Positions 1 to 10,559 of a DNA stretch of 46,328 nucleotides are shown in pieces (the first letter of the stretch is position 1; each line of letters begins with the position of its first letter). The notes under the pieces are model-generated. The model made no database searches. It was given only the letters and a program-made list of their open reading frames with translations, and was not told where the DNA came from. The position numbers were made by a program, and so were the translations under genes. Source of the stretch: Chthoniobacterales bacterium (GTDB lineage: Bacteria > Verrucomicrobiota > Verrucomicrobiia > Chthoniobacterales > UBA10450); the NCBI GenBank assembly GCA_013815325.1, contig JACDGM010000022.1, positions 1 through 46,328 of the forward strand. Reading direction: 5' to 3'.

Positions 1-875
1 GCGAGGCTCTCGATCATCTCCTCGCGCGGATGGATCAGCCGTCGATCGATGGAGTGAACAGCTATTTCGTGGCGCGTGCCGCGAAGGAAGCGGGGCTCAA
101 GGTCGCGATCTCGGGGCTGGGCGGCGACGAGCTGTTCGGCGGGTATACGGACTTCAAGGACATCCCGCGCATCGTGTCGCTGGTGAAGCATCTGCCGGCG
201 CGGGACTCCATGGGGAAGGCGCTACGGAAGGCGCTGGCACCGTTGATCCCTTCTTTTGTGTCGACGAAGTACGCCAGCGTTATCGAGTACGGTGGCGACT
301 ATCCGGGTGCATATCTGTTGCGGCGTGCGGTCTTCTTGCCATGGGAAGTGGAGCGAATCCTCAGTGAAACGGAGCAAACCTCCGATCATGAGCTCCGGAT
401 AATGCGCGAGCTCATGCGCAAGACCTTGACGCACTCCTCGCGCAGTGTAAAGGTCAGTGTATTGGAGGCACGTTGGTACATGCGCAATCAGCTTTTGCGT
501 GATACCGACTGGGCCTCCATGACGCATTCGGTCGAGGTGCGGGTGCCACTGGTCGACTGGACCTTGTGGCGCAACGTCGCATCGCTTGGGCTCATCTCTC
601 CGTACGCAGGGAAGCGGGCCCTCTCGGCGACGCCAAAAGCGGCGCTACCGGATGCGGTATTGTCGCGCAGGAAAACCGGATTTACGGTTCCGATGCGCAG
701 TTGGATGATGGAAGGACACGGTTCGCGATACGATGATCGCGGGCTCCGCGGCTGGGCCAAATACGTCTACGCACGGACAGTGGATGGCACGAGCTCTGGT
801 ATTTTTGACGGACGCATTCGGAGGGCGGGGGGGGATCGCACAGTTCAATCGCGATCTTCTCACGTCGCTGTCTAA
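1..875 (+). CDS. Asparagine synthase-like amidotransferase, C-terminal part (5' truncated by window)
   Basis: The frame is open from base 3, so the gene starts outside the window; 290 residues are visible. They match the synthetase domain of glutamine-hydrolysing asparagine synthases: a SGLGGDELFGGY block near the start, a VRVPLVDW segment and RRKTGFTVPMRSWM near the end. In polysaccharide loci such proteins are usually thought to amidate a carboxyl group, for example of a uronic acid; that role is inferred here. The family normally ends soon after an LRGWAKYVYA-like segment (about base 775). This frame instead runs about 33 residues further and overlaps the next gene by 92 bases, so the tail is probably a stop-loss extension or the result of a small frameshift. 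The glutaminase domain and PP-loop are not visible. Confidence 0.85.
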   Translation, partial: EALDHLLARMDQPSIDGVNSYFVARAAKEAGLKVAISGLGGDELFGGYTDFKDIPRIVSLVKHLPARDSMGKALRKALAPLIPSFVSTKYASVIEYGGDYPGAYLLRRAVFLPWEVERILSETEQTSDHELRIMRELMRKTLTHSSRSVKVSVLEARWYMRNQLLRDTDWASMTHSVEVRVPLVDWTLWRNVASLGLISPYAGKRALSATPKAALPDAVLSRRKTGFTVPMRSWMMEGHGSRYDDRGLRGWAKYVYARTVDGTSSGIFDGRIRRAGGDRTVQSRSSHVAV

Positions 876-1992
876 CGATCCGGCATACACCAGAGTCGTA
901 GCACTACCGCGCATTTTATTCGACAAGTCGCCGCGGGTACCAGCGAAGCTGGATTTCAGAACCAAAAGCGCGGGGAGCAAGGCGCGCTATGTGATCGAGT
1001 CGGTGCGAACCGTTATCAACGGCAGATTCGACGTCGTGATCTGCGCGCACATCAATCTGCTCTCGATCGCCGCGGTGGCCGCCGCAGCCCAGCGTGTACC
1101 GCTGCTGCTGGTGATCTACGGGATGGAAGCGTGGAAGGCGCCGAAGGGGCTGGCGGCGAGGCTGGCGAAGCGGGTGGATGCGGTGGTCGCGATCAGTGAT
1201 TGCACAAGGAAGCGCTTTCTCTCGTGGTCCGGGGTTCAGGCGTCGCGGCTGCATGTGATTCCTTGCTGTGTCGATGCCAAGCGGTTTTGCAAAGGACCTA
1301 AGCGCGACGATCTGCTCCGAAGGTATCGGCTGCGCGGCCGGACTGTGATCCTTACGGTTGCTCGTCTCGCCGGTGGTGAACGCGGAAAGGGGATCGACGA
1401 AGTACTCGAATCGCTGACTACGATCGCACACGAGATACCGAATATCTCGTATCTGGTGGTGGGTGAAGGACCGGACCGGGAGCGGCTCGAGCGGAAGGCG
1501 GAATCACTCGGCGTTGCGAATCGAGTCGTCTTTACCGGCTTCGTGCCGGAGCGCGAAAAGGCGGATCATTACCGCCTCGCCGATGCATTCGTGATGCCGG
1601 GGCGGCGAGAAGGCTTTGGCATCGTGTATCTCGAGGCTCTCGCATGCGGTCTGCCCGTGGTCGCGAGCTCGCTCGACGGAAGCGCTGAGGTCGTGCTGAA
1701 TCACCACTTTGGCAGAGTGGTTGACCCCGATTGTCCGGTGGCACTTCAGACGGCGGTCGTGGATCTCCTGGTCGCAAGTGAGCGCGTCGGTCCCCGCGAG
1801 CTTTCGGCATTCTCGGTCGGCAGTTTCAGGGCACGATGGAACTGGCTGCTGGCCGAGATGAATGTCGGCAATCTGGCGACACATCCCAAGCTCACTCGCG
1901 AGCCGGCTTTCCAGGACGCGCGTGGATTCGGGCGCGCATACGGCCAGGAAAAGCCAGCTTCAACAGCGTCGCGAGTCGTAGTGGATCGGTAG
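784..1992 (+). CDS. GT4-family glycosyltransferase
   Basis: 402-residue retaining glycosyltransferase of the GT-B fold, expected to act at the cytoplasmic face of the inner membrane. The N-terminus MARALVFLTDAFGGRGGIAQ is the usual glycine-rich acceptor loop. A Glycos_transf_1 domain follows (about residues 180-360) with VGEGPDRERLE and the EX7E motif EGFGIVYLE at 276-284. An in-frame ATG exists at 733, but ATG 784 places the conserved N-terminus at residue 1. Codons 14-17 contain a run of eight G (827-834) inside the overlap with the upstream gene. Donor and acceptor sugars cannot be told from sequence. Confidence 0.9.
   Translation: MARALVFLTDAFGGRGGIAQFNRDLLTSLSNDPAYTRVVALPRILFDKSPRVPAKLDFRTKSAGSKARYVIESVRTVINGRFDVVICAHINLLSIAAVAAAAQRVPLLLVIYGMEAWKAPKGLAARLAKRVDAVVAISDCTRKRFLSWSGVQASRLHVIPCCVDAKRFCKGPKRDDLLRRYRLRGRTVILTVARLAGGERGKGIDEVLESLTTIAHEIPNISYLVVGEGPDRERLERKAESLGVANRVVFTGFVPEREKADHYRLADAFVMPGRREGFGIVYLEALACGLPVVASSLDGSAEVVLNHHFGRVVDPDCPVALQTAVVDLLVASERVGPRELSAFSVGSFRARWNWLLAEMNVGNLATHPKLTREPAFQDARGFGRAYGQEKPASTASRVVVDR
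827..834 (+). repeat. G8 homopolymer inside the start of a glycosyltransferase gene
   Basis: Eight consecutive G encode part of the GGRGG loop of the glycosyltransferase starting at 784. A one-base slip here would frameshift the protein after about 17 residues, so the tract could act as a phase-variation switch. Eight G is short for this, and no variation can be seen from one sequence. Confidence 0.5.
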
Positions 1993-2059
1993 GATCCGCC
2001 GCTCATCGCTGGCGAACTCGAACTGACGCGCAGCTCTCAACTCTGGAAATCCGAGGTTC

Positions 2060-2928
2060 ATGGAATTGGTGACCGACGCGGTCGCCGGGGAGCTTGCGCC
2101 CGGTGGTCCGCTACCCACGATCGTGATCGAGCCTGCGGCGCGCTGGCCGGGGCTCAATGTGCGAGAGCTCTGGGCGAACAGGGAGCTCCTGGTGTTCCTG
2201 GTCTGGCGGGACATCAAGGTGCAGTACGCGCAGACCGTGCTCGGCGCCGCGTGGGCGGTGGTGCAGCCCGTCATGACGATGCTCATCTTCACGCTCGTGT
2301 TCGGGCGACTGGCGAAAATCCCGTCGGACGGCGTGCCGTACTCGGTTTTCACGCTCGCCGCGCTGATTCCGTGGATGTACTTTTCCAACGCTTTTTCGGC
2401 CGCGAGTGCGTCGCTCGTCAACAGCAGCAACCTGATTACGAAGGTGTATTTTCCCAGACTCATCATTCCGATCGTGTCGATTCTGTCGGGGCTGGTGAAC
2501 TTCGCCGTGTCGTGTGTGGTGCTCGCGATCATGATGCTGTGGTACCGCGTCACGCCGTCGTGGGTGGCGCTCCCGATGATTCCGGCGCTTCTGCTGTTGA
2601 TGATCCTGACGGCGACGGGCGTCGGGTGCTGGCTGGCGGCAGTCTACATTCAGTACCGCGATGTGCGGCAGATCGTCCCATTCATCGTGCAGATCTGGAT
2701 GTACATCTCGCCGGTGGTCTATCCTCTGTCGCTCGTGCCGGAGCGTTACCGCACGTTGTACGCACTTAACCCGATGGCGGGGATCATTCAGACTTTTCGT
2801 GTTGTGCTGCTGAGGACCGGTCAAATTCCGTGGGGGACGCTTGGCGTCTCTACTATAGTAGGGATGGCGCTCTTTCTGAGCGGCACGCTGTACTACAGGA
2901 AGACCGAACACCTGTTCGCGGACGTGGC

Positions 2929-2932
<4 letters not shown>
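2060..2932 (+). CDS. wzm: ABC-2 polysaccharide exporter permease (Wzm/TagG type)
   Basis: 290-residue inner-membrane permease that would move a lipid-linked polysaccharide across the inner membrane. The cytoplasmic N-terminus holds the family signature LLVFLVWRDIKVQYAQTVLG (about 47-66). About six hydrophobic spans follow, with typical features such as LIPWMYFSNAF, LITKVYFPRLIIP and WMYISPVVYP. Length and layout match Wzm, RfbA and KpsM proteins. ATG 2060 has a close GAGG four to seven bases upstream. The stop overlaps the GTG start of the ATPase gene by four bases, so the two subunits are probably translationally coupled. Confidence 0.93.
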
Positions 2933-4259
<1,327 letters not shown>

Positions 4260-4263
<4 letters not shown>

Positions 4264-5030
4264 AAGTCGTGCTACTGGCTGGAGGTTTGGGAAGCAGGCT
4301 CGCAGAAGAGACAGAACTTCGCCCAAAACCGATGGTAGAGATCGGGGGCAAGCCCATTCTCTGGCACATCATGAAACACTTCGCCCACTATGGACACAAC
4401 GAGTTCTACATCGCACTCGGTTACAAGGGCGAGTATATAAAGCGGTATTTCGTCGACTATCTGAGTCTCAACGGAAGCATGTCGATCGACCTGGCGAGCG
4501 GAAAGATCGAATCACGCGATCGCGACAGTGAAGATTGGGTGATCCACTTGGTCGACACCGGTTTCGACACGCCAACCGGAAGTCGAGTGCACCGTATGCG
4601 CTCATTCCTTGACGGCGAACCTGTGCTCGTGACCTACGGCGACGGCGTTGCCAATATCGACCTGAACGCTCTAATACAATTCCATCGCTCGCATGGCAAA
4701 CTGGCAACCGTGACCGCTGTGCGCCCACCTGCGCGATTCGGTGAGCTACTGTTCGATGGCGACCTCGTATCGAAGTTTACGGAGAAGCCTCAGGTTCACG
4801 AAGGCTGGATCAATGGGGGATTTCTGGTCCTCGAACCTGGTGCCTTCGAGTATCTGCAAGACAAGGAATGCAGCCTTGAGGTCGACACTCTTTCGCGACT
4901 TTCTACCGATCGGCAACTGGGTGCGTACAAGCATCAAGACTTCTGGCAGTGCATGGACACACTGCGCGACAAGCGCCTGCTAGAAAGTTTGTGGGACAAG
5001 GACACCGCGCCATGGAAGGTGTGGGCGTGA
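4260..5030 (+). CDS. rfbF: Glucose-1-phosphate cytidylyltransferase
   Basis: 256-residue cytosolic enzyme making CDP-glucose from glucose-1-phosphate and CTP, the entry step to CDP-linked deoxy sugars. The nucleotide-binding N-terminus [20 protein letters not shown] (6-25, with Arg13 and Lys23), [16 protein letters not shown] and the metal-binding YGDG (126-129) are as in RfbF/DdhA/AscA proteins, and the length matches the family. ATG 4260 overlaps the upstream stop as ATGA. The next gene, a CDP-glucose 4,6-dehydratase, confirms the assignment. Confidence 0.95.
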
Positions 5031-6010
5031 CCTCCTTTTGGCGCGACCGCCCCACGTTTGTAACGGGCGCTACCGGGCTCGTTGGAGGATGGCTCACACG
5101 ACGACTCGTAGAGAGTGAAGCATCCGTTGTGTGCCTTGTGCGCGACTGGGTGCCGCGAAGTGCGTTACTCGGGGGCGATTTGATGGCGAAGGTGACGATC
5201 GTGCGTGGCGATGTGCGCGATCAAGCCGCCCTCGAGCGCATGCTTGGCGAATACGAGATCGACACCGTTATGCACCTTGCGGCGCAAACGATCGTACCCA
5301 TCGCGAACCGCAATCCCGTGTCGACTTTCGAGTCGAACATCGGTGGCACGTGGTCGCTGCTAGAAGCATGTCGGCGCAGTCCCGCGGTGAAGCAGGTTGT
5401 ATTCGCGTCGTCCGACAAGGCATATGGCGAGTGCGACCAACTTCCATACGACGAGACCACGCCGTTGAGGGGCTCTCATCCGTACGACGTGAGCAAGTCC
5501 TGTGGTGACCTAATAGCGCAAAGCTATGCGTGCTCGTATGGACTTCCCGTTGCCATCACCCGCTGCGGCAACTTCTATGGCGGCGGCGATCTCAATTGGA
5601 ATCGCATCGTGCCGGGAACCATACGCTCGGTTCTGCGAGGAGAACGACCCGTGATCCGCTCGGACGGTACACTCATTCGTGACTATTTCTACGTGGAAGA
5701 TGGCGCGGCAGCGTATATGCTGCTTGCGGAGCGGCTGGCGGGAAGTGCGGCCATGCACGGCGCTGCGTTCAATTTCTCGAACGAGCTTCAGATCACTGTT
5801 CGCGAAATCGTGGAGAAAATTCTTACGCAGATGGGAAAGGCACTCGACTTCGACGTGCGTGATGAGGCGACTAATGAGATTCCTCATCAGTATCTGAGCG
5901 CAAAACGCGCACGGGAGCAGCTGGGTTGGCAGCCGTTATTCACGCTCGACGAGGGAATGAAGCGTACAATAGAATGGTACCGGACCTTCGTTGGGAGCGA
6001 GAATGACTGA
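5027..6010 (+). CDS. rfbG: CDP-glucose 4,6-dehydratase
   Basis: 327-residue short-chain dehydrogenase/reductase that would convert CDP-glucose to CDP-4-keto-6-deoxyglucose with bound NAD. The cofactor loop TGATGLVG is at 13-20, the SSDKAYGE segment at 128-135 carries the Asp-Lys pair typical of CDP-glucose dehydratases (dTDP enzymes have Asp-Glu), and YDVSK (153-157) is the catalytic Tyr/Lys. GTG 5027 gives a four-base GTGA overlap and has GGAAGG seven bases upstream. An in-frame ATG at 5012 would add five residues and is the main alternative. No dedicated CDP-4-keto-6-deoxy-glucose 3-dehydratase (the step that leads to 3,6-dideoxy sugars) is nearby. Confidence 0.93.
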   Translation: MTSFWRDRPTFVTGATGLVGGWLTRRLVESEASVVCLVRDWVPRSALLGGDLMAKVTIVRGDVRDQAALERMLGEYEIDTVMHLAAQTIVPIANRNPVSTFESNIGGTWSLLEACRRSPAVKQVVFASSDKAYGECDQLPYDETTPLRGSHPYDVSKSCGDLIAQSYACSYGLPVAITRCGNFYGGGDLNWNRIVPGTIRSVLRGERPVIRSDGTLIRDYFYVEDGAAAYMLLAERLAGSAAMHGAAFNFSNELQITVREIVEKILTQMGKALDFDVRDEATNEIPHQYLSAKRAREQLGWQPLFTLDEGMKRTIEWYRTFVGSEND

Positions 6011-7238
6011 GGTAGTGATCAAGTGCCGTTCCTGCAGTGCATCAGCACTTGTACCCATACTGTCGCTGGGGCACACCCCGCTCGCCAACGCGCTGCTGAG
6101 CGAGGAGCAGCTGCAGGATCCCGAGCCCGTATTTCCACTCGATCTGGTGCTGTGCACGACATGCTCGCTCGTGCAAATCACAACCACCGTGTCGTCCGAG
6201 CAGCTCTTTGGAGAGTATCTGTACTTTTCGTCCTTTTCGGACACGATGCTTCGTCATGCTCGCGATCTCGTAGGACGCATGATTGTAGAACGCAACCTTG
6301 GCCCGGCGCATCGGGTAGTCGAGGTCGCGAGCAACGATGGTTATCTCCTGCAGTACTATCAGAAGGCGGGCGTGCAGGTACTCGGCGTAGAGCCGGCTCG
6401 TAACATCGCACTAGTCGCGCACGAGAAAGGAATACCCACGGTTTGCGAATTCTTCTGCGCTGATGTGGCAAAGCGACTGGCGACCGAAGGTGAGCGCGCG
6501 GATGTCATTCATGCCCACAACGTGCTTGCACACGTTCCGGATCTGAACGGCGTCGTTGAAGGCTTCGCGACCCTACTGGCCCCGGGAGGAATCGCGATCA
6601 TTGAGGCCCCCTACGTGAAAGAGCTCATCGATCGAACAGAATTCGACACGATCTATCACGAACATCTCTGCTACTTCTCGCTTACGGCACTGGACGCGCT
6701 CTTCCGGCGTCACGGACTCAAGATTGTGAACGTGGAGAACGTCGCAATTCATGGTGGAACGCTGCGCATTTTTGTGACGGCGAGCAGTGAAAGAGAACGA
6801 GTGCATGATTCCGTCGGCAAGCTGCTCGCTGCAGAAGCGGCATGGGGAGTCAGGGATCCGATTGCATATCGCGATTTCACGGATAACGTGCTAAGAATAC
6901 GAGGGCAGCTGCGCACCGTCCTTGGCGAGTTGAAGAGCGAAGGGCTTTCCGTCGCGGCGTACGGGGCATCAGCGAAGGGCAGCACCCTGCTCAACTACGC
7001 GGGAATCGGCGCCGAGACGCTGGATTTTGTTGCTGACCGGAGCACGGTGAAGCAGGGCCGGTTCACGCCTGGAACTCATTTGCGGATTTGTCCCCCCGAG
7101 AAGCTGTTGGAGGCGATGCCGGATTACGTGTTGTTGCTCACTTGGAATTTTGCGGACGAAATTTTGGCGCAACAATCGGAATATCGTGCAAGGGGAGGAA
7201 AATTCGTCATCCCAATTCCCGATGTTCGCCTCGTTTAG
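6003..7238 (+). CDS. Sugar C-methyltransferase (TylC3/NovU/TcaB9 type)
   Basis: 411-residue three-part SAM-dependent methyltransferase. The N-terminal zinc module has Cys8, Cys11, Cys51 and Cys54. The SAM domain starts with [12 protein letters not shown] (105-116). [10 protein letters not shown] carries Tyr218, Glu220 and His221, at the places of catalytic residues in TcaB9. The C-terminal third, including [17 protein letters not shown], is the Methyltransf_14-type domain. Characterised relatives methylate C3 of 4-keto deoxysugar nucleotides. Since the preceding gene makes CDP-4-keto-6-deoxyglucose, C3 methylation of that CDP sugar is the simplest inference. ATG 6003 overlaps the dehydratase stop by eight bases. 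Confidence 0.9.
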   Translation: MTEVVIKCRSCSASALVPILSLGHTPLANALLSEEQLQDPEPVFPLDLVLCTTCSLVQITTTVSSEQLFGEYLYFSSFSDTMLRHARDLVGRMIVERNLGPAHRVVEVASNDGYLLQYYQKAGVQVLGVEPARNIALVAHEKGIPTVCEFFCADVAKRLATEGERADVIHAHNVLAHVPDLNGVVEGFATLLAPGGIAIIEAPYVKELIDRTEFDTIYHEHLCYFSLTALDALFRRHGLKIVNVENVAIHGGTLRIFVTASSERERVHDSVGKLLAAEAAWGVRDPIAYRDFTDNVLRIRGQLRTVLGELKSEGLSVAAYGASAKGSTLLNYAGIGAETLDFVADRSTVKQGRFTPGTHLRICPPEKLLEAMPDYVLLLTWNFADEILAQQSEYRARGGKFVIPIPDVRLV

Positions 7239-7264
7239 AAATTTGCAGTAGCGTTGAGCGACTA

Positions 7265-7822
7265 ATGCGCTTTACCCCGCTGGCATTGCAGGGTGCCTAT
7301 GTACTAGACATCGAACCTGAAGAGGATGACAGGGGGTTTTTCGCACGCAGCTGGTGCGCGTCAGAATTTATTTCTCATGGACTTAGCGCCGCCATTCGAC
7401 AATGCAGCGTGTCCTTCAATTCGCGGAAGGGCACTCTGAGAGGGATGCACTACCAAGCTGAGCCCGATGAGGAGGTAAAGGTGATTCGCTGCACCGCTGG
7501 TGCCGTTTACGACGTGCTTGTCGACGTTCGACTGGGATCGGCAACGTTGGGGAAGTGGGTAGCAACGGAGCTAAGTGCGGAGAATCGGCGCCAGCTCTAC
7601 ATCCCGTCCGGAATCGCGCATGGCTTCCAAACGCTTACGGAATCCGCGGAACTATATTATCAAATCTCGACGGACTACGCTCCGGAGTCGGCGCGCGGTC
7701 TGCGCTGGGACGATCCATCGGTTCGGATTGCCTGGCCTGACGCCAAGTCAGCGACGATTTCGGAACGTGATCGCAGTTATCCGGATTTTGTTTTCCTCAC
7801 GTCAGCGCAGGAGGATCGCTAG
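7265..7822 (+). CDS. RmlC-type nucleotide-sugar (3),5-epimerase
   Basis: 185-residue cupin of the dTDP-4-dehydrorhamnose 3,5-epimerase family. Visible hallmarks are DDRGFFARSW (21-30), GTLRGMHYQ with the catalytic-base His62, Lys72, IPSGIAHGFQTL (113-124) and the active-site Tyr131/Tyr132 in ELYYQ. Here it lies between a C3-methyltransferase and further tailoring genes, not in an rmlABD set, so its substrate is probably the CDP-4-keto sugar. If C3 is already methylated it has no proton left to exchange, and only C5 could be inverted, as in NovW/EvaD-type enzymes. ATG 7265 gives the canonical family N-terminus. Confidence 0.9.
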   Translation: MRFTPLALQGAYVLDIEPEEDDRGFFARSWCASEFISHGLSAAIRQCSVSFNSRKGTLRGMHYQAEPDEEVKVIRCTAGAVYDVLVDVRLGSATLGKWVATELSAENRRQLYIPSGIAHGFQTLTESAELYYQISTDYAPESARGLRWDDPSVRIAWPDAKSATISERDRSYPDFVFLTSAQEDR

Positions 7823-7827
7823 AGCAT

Positions 7828-8466
7828 ATGGATAGCATTACTGCCGCGTTGAAGAACCACTATTCAGAGACATTCGCAGAGCACGGTGCGACGGCGCGAG
7901 GCGTAGATTGGGGTGAAGATGCCGACGTTGTTCTTCGCTACGATAAAATGCTGGCAGTGCTCGATTCGAGGGAGGCATTGAAAGGCGGCTCCGACTCGAC
8001 CCTGTCAGTGCTTGATGTGGGCTGTGGATACGGGGGATTGTATCAACATGCGACGAGTCGTGGATTGCAACTGGACTACACCGGCATCGATGTAGTCCCT
8101 GAAATGATTGCGCATGCGCAAGTGAGCCTGCCTCAAGGTCGGTTCGTCTGCCGCGATGTCTTCGACGGAGAGGCAAATGATCGATACGACTACGTCATAT
8201 GTAACGGTATCCTTACTCAGAAATTGACGACGAGTATCCGGGAGATGGACTCCTACGCGCAGGAGATGATCAGGCGCTTATTCCAACTCTGCCGTTGTGG
8301 CGTTGCGTTCAACCTGATGACTAACAAGGTAAACTTCACAGTCGACAATCTTTATTATCGGAGTCCGGTTGAGATTCTGGCCTTCTGTTTTGCGGACATA
8401 ACGGACAAAGTGAAGCTCGATCACTCATACAGATTGCACGACTACACGGTGTATCTCTACCGGTAG
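7828..8466 (+). CDS. Small class I SAM-dependent methyltransferase
   Basis: 212-residue protein with a single SAM-binding fold. Motif I is VLDVGCGYGG (61-70), followed by YTGIDVVPEMIAHA and YDYVICNGIL. There are no membrane spans or extra domains. It sits five bases after the epimerase and shares one base with the next gene (TAGTG), so it belongs to the sugar cassette and probably O- or N-methylates the sugar or its N-acyl group. The methyl acceptor cannot be named from sequence. Confidence 0.8.
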   Translation: MDSITAALKNHYSETFAEHGATARGVDWGEDADVVLRYDKMLAVLDSREALKGGSDSTLSVLDVGCGYGGLYQHATSRGLQLDYTGIDVVPEMIAHAQVSLPQGRFVCRDVFDGEANDRYDYVICNGILTQKLTTSIREMDSYAQEMIRRLFQLCRCGVAFNLMTNKVNFTVDNLYYRSPVEILAFCFADITDKVKLDHSYRLHDYTVYLYR

Positions 8467-9113
8467 TGAAGATCATCCTGATCGGTGCCTCGAAGAAGGC
8501 ACGGCTGGTATTGGATTTCCTGGAGCAGGAAAATCGAGCCGTGGACGTAATCGGCTTCGCCGATCGTAATCCCGCTCTTTGGAATACCCTCGTTGCGGGG
8601 AAGCGCGTACTCGGGACGCTTGAGAGGGTGCTCGATGCGGAGTCTGCAACTACAACGGCATTCTGTGTTTGTCTCAGCGAGCGATACTTCACCGACCGCC
8701 TGCAGATTGCCGCGTTACTAGAAGAGCGGGGGTTTGCCGCGACATCGCTGATTTCGCATGACGCGAAGGTGAGCGCATCTGCGACCATAGCCGACGGATC
8801 GATTCTCTTTCCGGGTGTTCGCGTTGGGATGGATGTAATCATTGGTACATGCGTGACGGCCTATAGCGGCGCCTTGATCGAGCACGATTGCGACATAGCG
8901 CCGAATGTGGAGATAGCCTCGCGCGCAGTACTCGCGGGCGGCGTGAGAGTAGCCAGTAACGCTTTCATAGGCATCAACGCAACCGTGCTCCCTAATTTGA
9001 AGATTGGGCGCGGGGCGCTTATTGGCGGCGGGGCTGTCGTCACCAAAGATGTTGATCCCGAGGCCGTCGTGGTCGGGAATCCGGCGCACATCCTCAGCGC
9101 GCAGGCACACTGA
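8466..9113 (+). CDS. NeuD/PglD-type sugar acyltransferase (left-handed beta-helix)
   Basis: 215 residues. The N-terminal Rossmann-like half begins MKIILIGASKKARLVLDFLE; the second half is hexapeptide repeats (about 105-195). The catalytic-base histidine is expected at His140 in ALIEHDCDI, matching the IEH segment of PglD and NeuD. PglD acetylates the 4-amino group of a UDP-4-amino-sugar, so here the likely substrate is the amine made by the aminotransferase at 10560. Transfer of another acyl group, or O-acetylation, is possible. GTG 8466 shares its first base with the upstream TAG. Confidence 0.88.
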   Translation: MKIILIGASKKARLVLDFLEQENRAVDVIGFADRNPALWNTLVAGKRVLGTLERVLDAESATTTAFCVCLSERYFTDRLQIAALLEERGFAATSLISHDAKVSASATIADGSILFPGVRVGMDVIIGTCVTAYSGALIEHDCDIAPNVEIASRAVLAGGVRVASNAFIGINATVLPNLKIGRGALIGGGAVVTKDVDPEAVVVGNPAHILSAQAH

Positions 9114-9823
9114 AAAGGATCGTCATTTCACAGCCCATGTTCTTTCCATGGGTTGGGCTGTTCGAACAGCTTCGGCTCGCCGACGTCTTTGTGCATTATG
9201 ACGATGTGCAACTTCCGCAGGGCAGGACTTTCATCACACGCGTCCAACTGAAGGGCGCTGACGGCGTTCATTGGCTAACGATGCCCGTTCAACGCGGAAA
9301 GCACCTCGCAAGAATTAACGATACAAATACGAGCGAAGAGCAGAATTGGCGTCAAGCGCACCTTAAGACCTTGCGACATATGTACGCGAAGACTCCTTTC
9401 TGCAAGGCAATGCTCGACGTCGTGGAGCTCGTATACTCGATGAACACAACAAACGTTGCCGCGCTCAATGCAATTGCGATTGAGCATATCGCCGCGTTCT
9501 TTGATCTCGAGTGCGATTTTCGAACGTCGAGCCGATTGGGGATTTCTGGCGCGAGCTCGCAGCGCCTGCTTGAGCTAGTCCAACGGTTGGATGGCACTGT
9601 TTATGTCACCGGCCATGGTGCCCGGAACTATCTGGATCACGAGCTCTTCGACGCTTCGGGAGTGCGCGTCGAGTACATGAGATACAATCAGACTGAATAC
9701 AATCAGTTATACGGTTCGTTCACTCCCTTCGTGTCGATCCTGGATCTGATGGCCAATGAAGGTAAGGACGGTCGACGCGTGATTGCTTCACCCAGCATCT
9801 ACTGGAAGGACTTCATAACGTGA
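9110..9823 (+). CDS. wbqC: WbqC-family protein, apparent CTG start
   Basis: 237 residues if read from CTG 9110. WbqC proteins (PF08889) occur in O-antigen and amino-sugar loci; I know of no settled reaction for them. The typical N-terminus is MKxxISQPMFFPWVGLFEQ. Here the matching residues KRIVISQPMFFPWVGLFEQ are encoded from 9113, but the frame has no ATG, GTG or TTG between its upstream stop (9053) and ATG 9137, which would delete ISQP. CTG 9110 overlaps the upstream TGA as CTGA, like the NTGA junctions elsewhere in the locus. Other family features are VHYDDVQLPQGR and VYVTGHGARNYLD. A start at 9137 (228 aa) is the alternative. Confidence 0.85.
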   Translation: MKRIVISQPMFFPWVGLFEQLRLADVFVHYDDVQLPQGRTFITRVQLKGADGVHWLTMPVQRGKHLARINDTNTSEEQNWRQAHLKTLRHMYAKTPFCKAMLDVVELVYSMNTTNVAALNAIAIEHIAAFFDLECDFRTSSRLGISGASSQRLLELVQRLDGTVYVTGHGARNYLDHELFDASGVRVEYMRYNQTEYNQLYGSFTPFVSILDLMANEGKDGRRVIASPSIYWKDFIT

Positions 9824-10557
9824 GCGAAGTAGCGAAATTTTTTGCCGAGGTTGCGGCCAATATCGAGGGGCTCAAGAACGATGCGGAGTTGCAGGAGATG
9901 TCGCGAGCTTGGATCGCGAAATCGGGTGAGCACCGCTACACGTATAACTTCACGTGGCTGGGTCGACCGATTATCCAACTTCCCGCTGACATCATGGCGT
10001 TACAGGAGATCATATGGCGAACGAGGCCGGATCTCATTGTGGAAACAGGTATTGCGCACGGAGGCTCGTTGATATTCTCCGCATCCATGCTCGAGCTACT
10101 TGGCGGCGACGGGATGGTTTTGGGAATTGACATCGACATACGGGAGCATAACCGGGCGGAAATCGATGCCCATCCCCTGCGGCGGCGAATCACTCTGTTG
10201 GAAGGGTCGTCCATTAGCGCCGAAATCGTCGCCGAAGTGCACCGCATGGCTGGCAGCCGGCAGCGCACCATGGTGATTCTGGACTCGAACCACACGCACG
10301 AGCATGTAGCCGCGGAGCTCGCGCTGTATTCGCCTCTAGTGCGAATGGGAGGATATCTCGTCGTGCTTGATACGGTGATCGAAGACATGCCGGATGGACT
10401 CTTTCCGGATCGCGATTGGGGCAAAGGAAACAACCCGAAGACTGCGGTGTGGCAGTTCCTGCGCGATAACGACCGGTTCAGGATAGATGCAGATCTTCAA
10501 GCCAAGCTGCAGATCACGGTTGCACCCGATGGATACCTCGAGTGCGTGAAGGACTAG
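9820..10557 (+). CDS. CmcI-like methyltransferase (cephalosporin hydroxylase / rhamnosyl O-methyltransferase family)
   Basis: 245-residue protein of the PF04989 family. Visible blocks are the SAM-binding LIVETGIAHGGSLIFSASML (72-91), VLGIDIDIR (101-109) and VILDSNHTHEHV followed by GYLVVLDTVIED. Members include CmcI and mycobacterial rhamnosyl O-methyltransferases, so sugar O-methylation is the likely role; hydroxylase is a legacy label. GTG 9820 overlaps the WbqC stop as GTGA, and the gene ends two bases before the aminotransferase. It may act on the nucleotide sugar or the assembled glycan. Confidence 0.85.
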   Translation: MSEVAKFFAEVAANIEGLKNDAELQEMSRAWIAKSGEHRYTYNFTWLGRPIIQLPADIMALQEIIWRTRPDLIVETGIAHGGSLIFSASMLELLGGDGMVLGIDIDIREHNRAEIDAHPLRRRITLLEGSSISAEIVAEVHRMAGSRQRTMVILDSNHTHEHVAAELALYSPLVRMGGYLVVLDTVIEDMPDGLFPDRDWGKGNNPKTAVWQFLRDNDRFRIDADLQAKLQITVAPDGYLECVKD

Positions 10558-10559
10558 GG

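Noticed and set aside
7265..7822. Assignment as dTDP-rhamnose epimerase rmlC
   Set aside because: No rmlA, rmlB or rmlD is nearby; the neighbours handle CDP sugars, so only the family is named.
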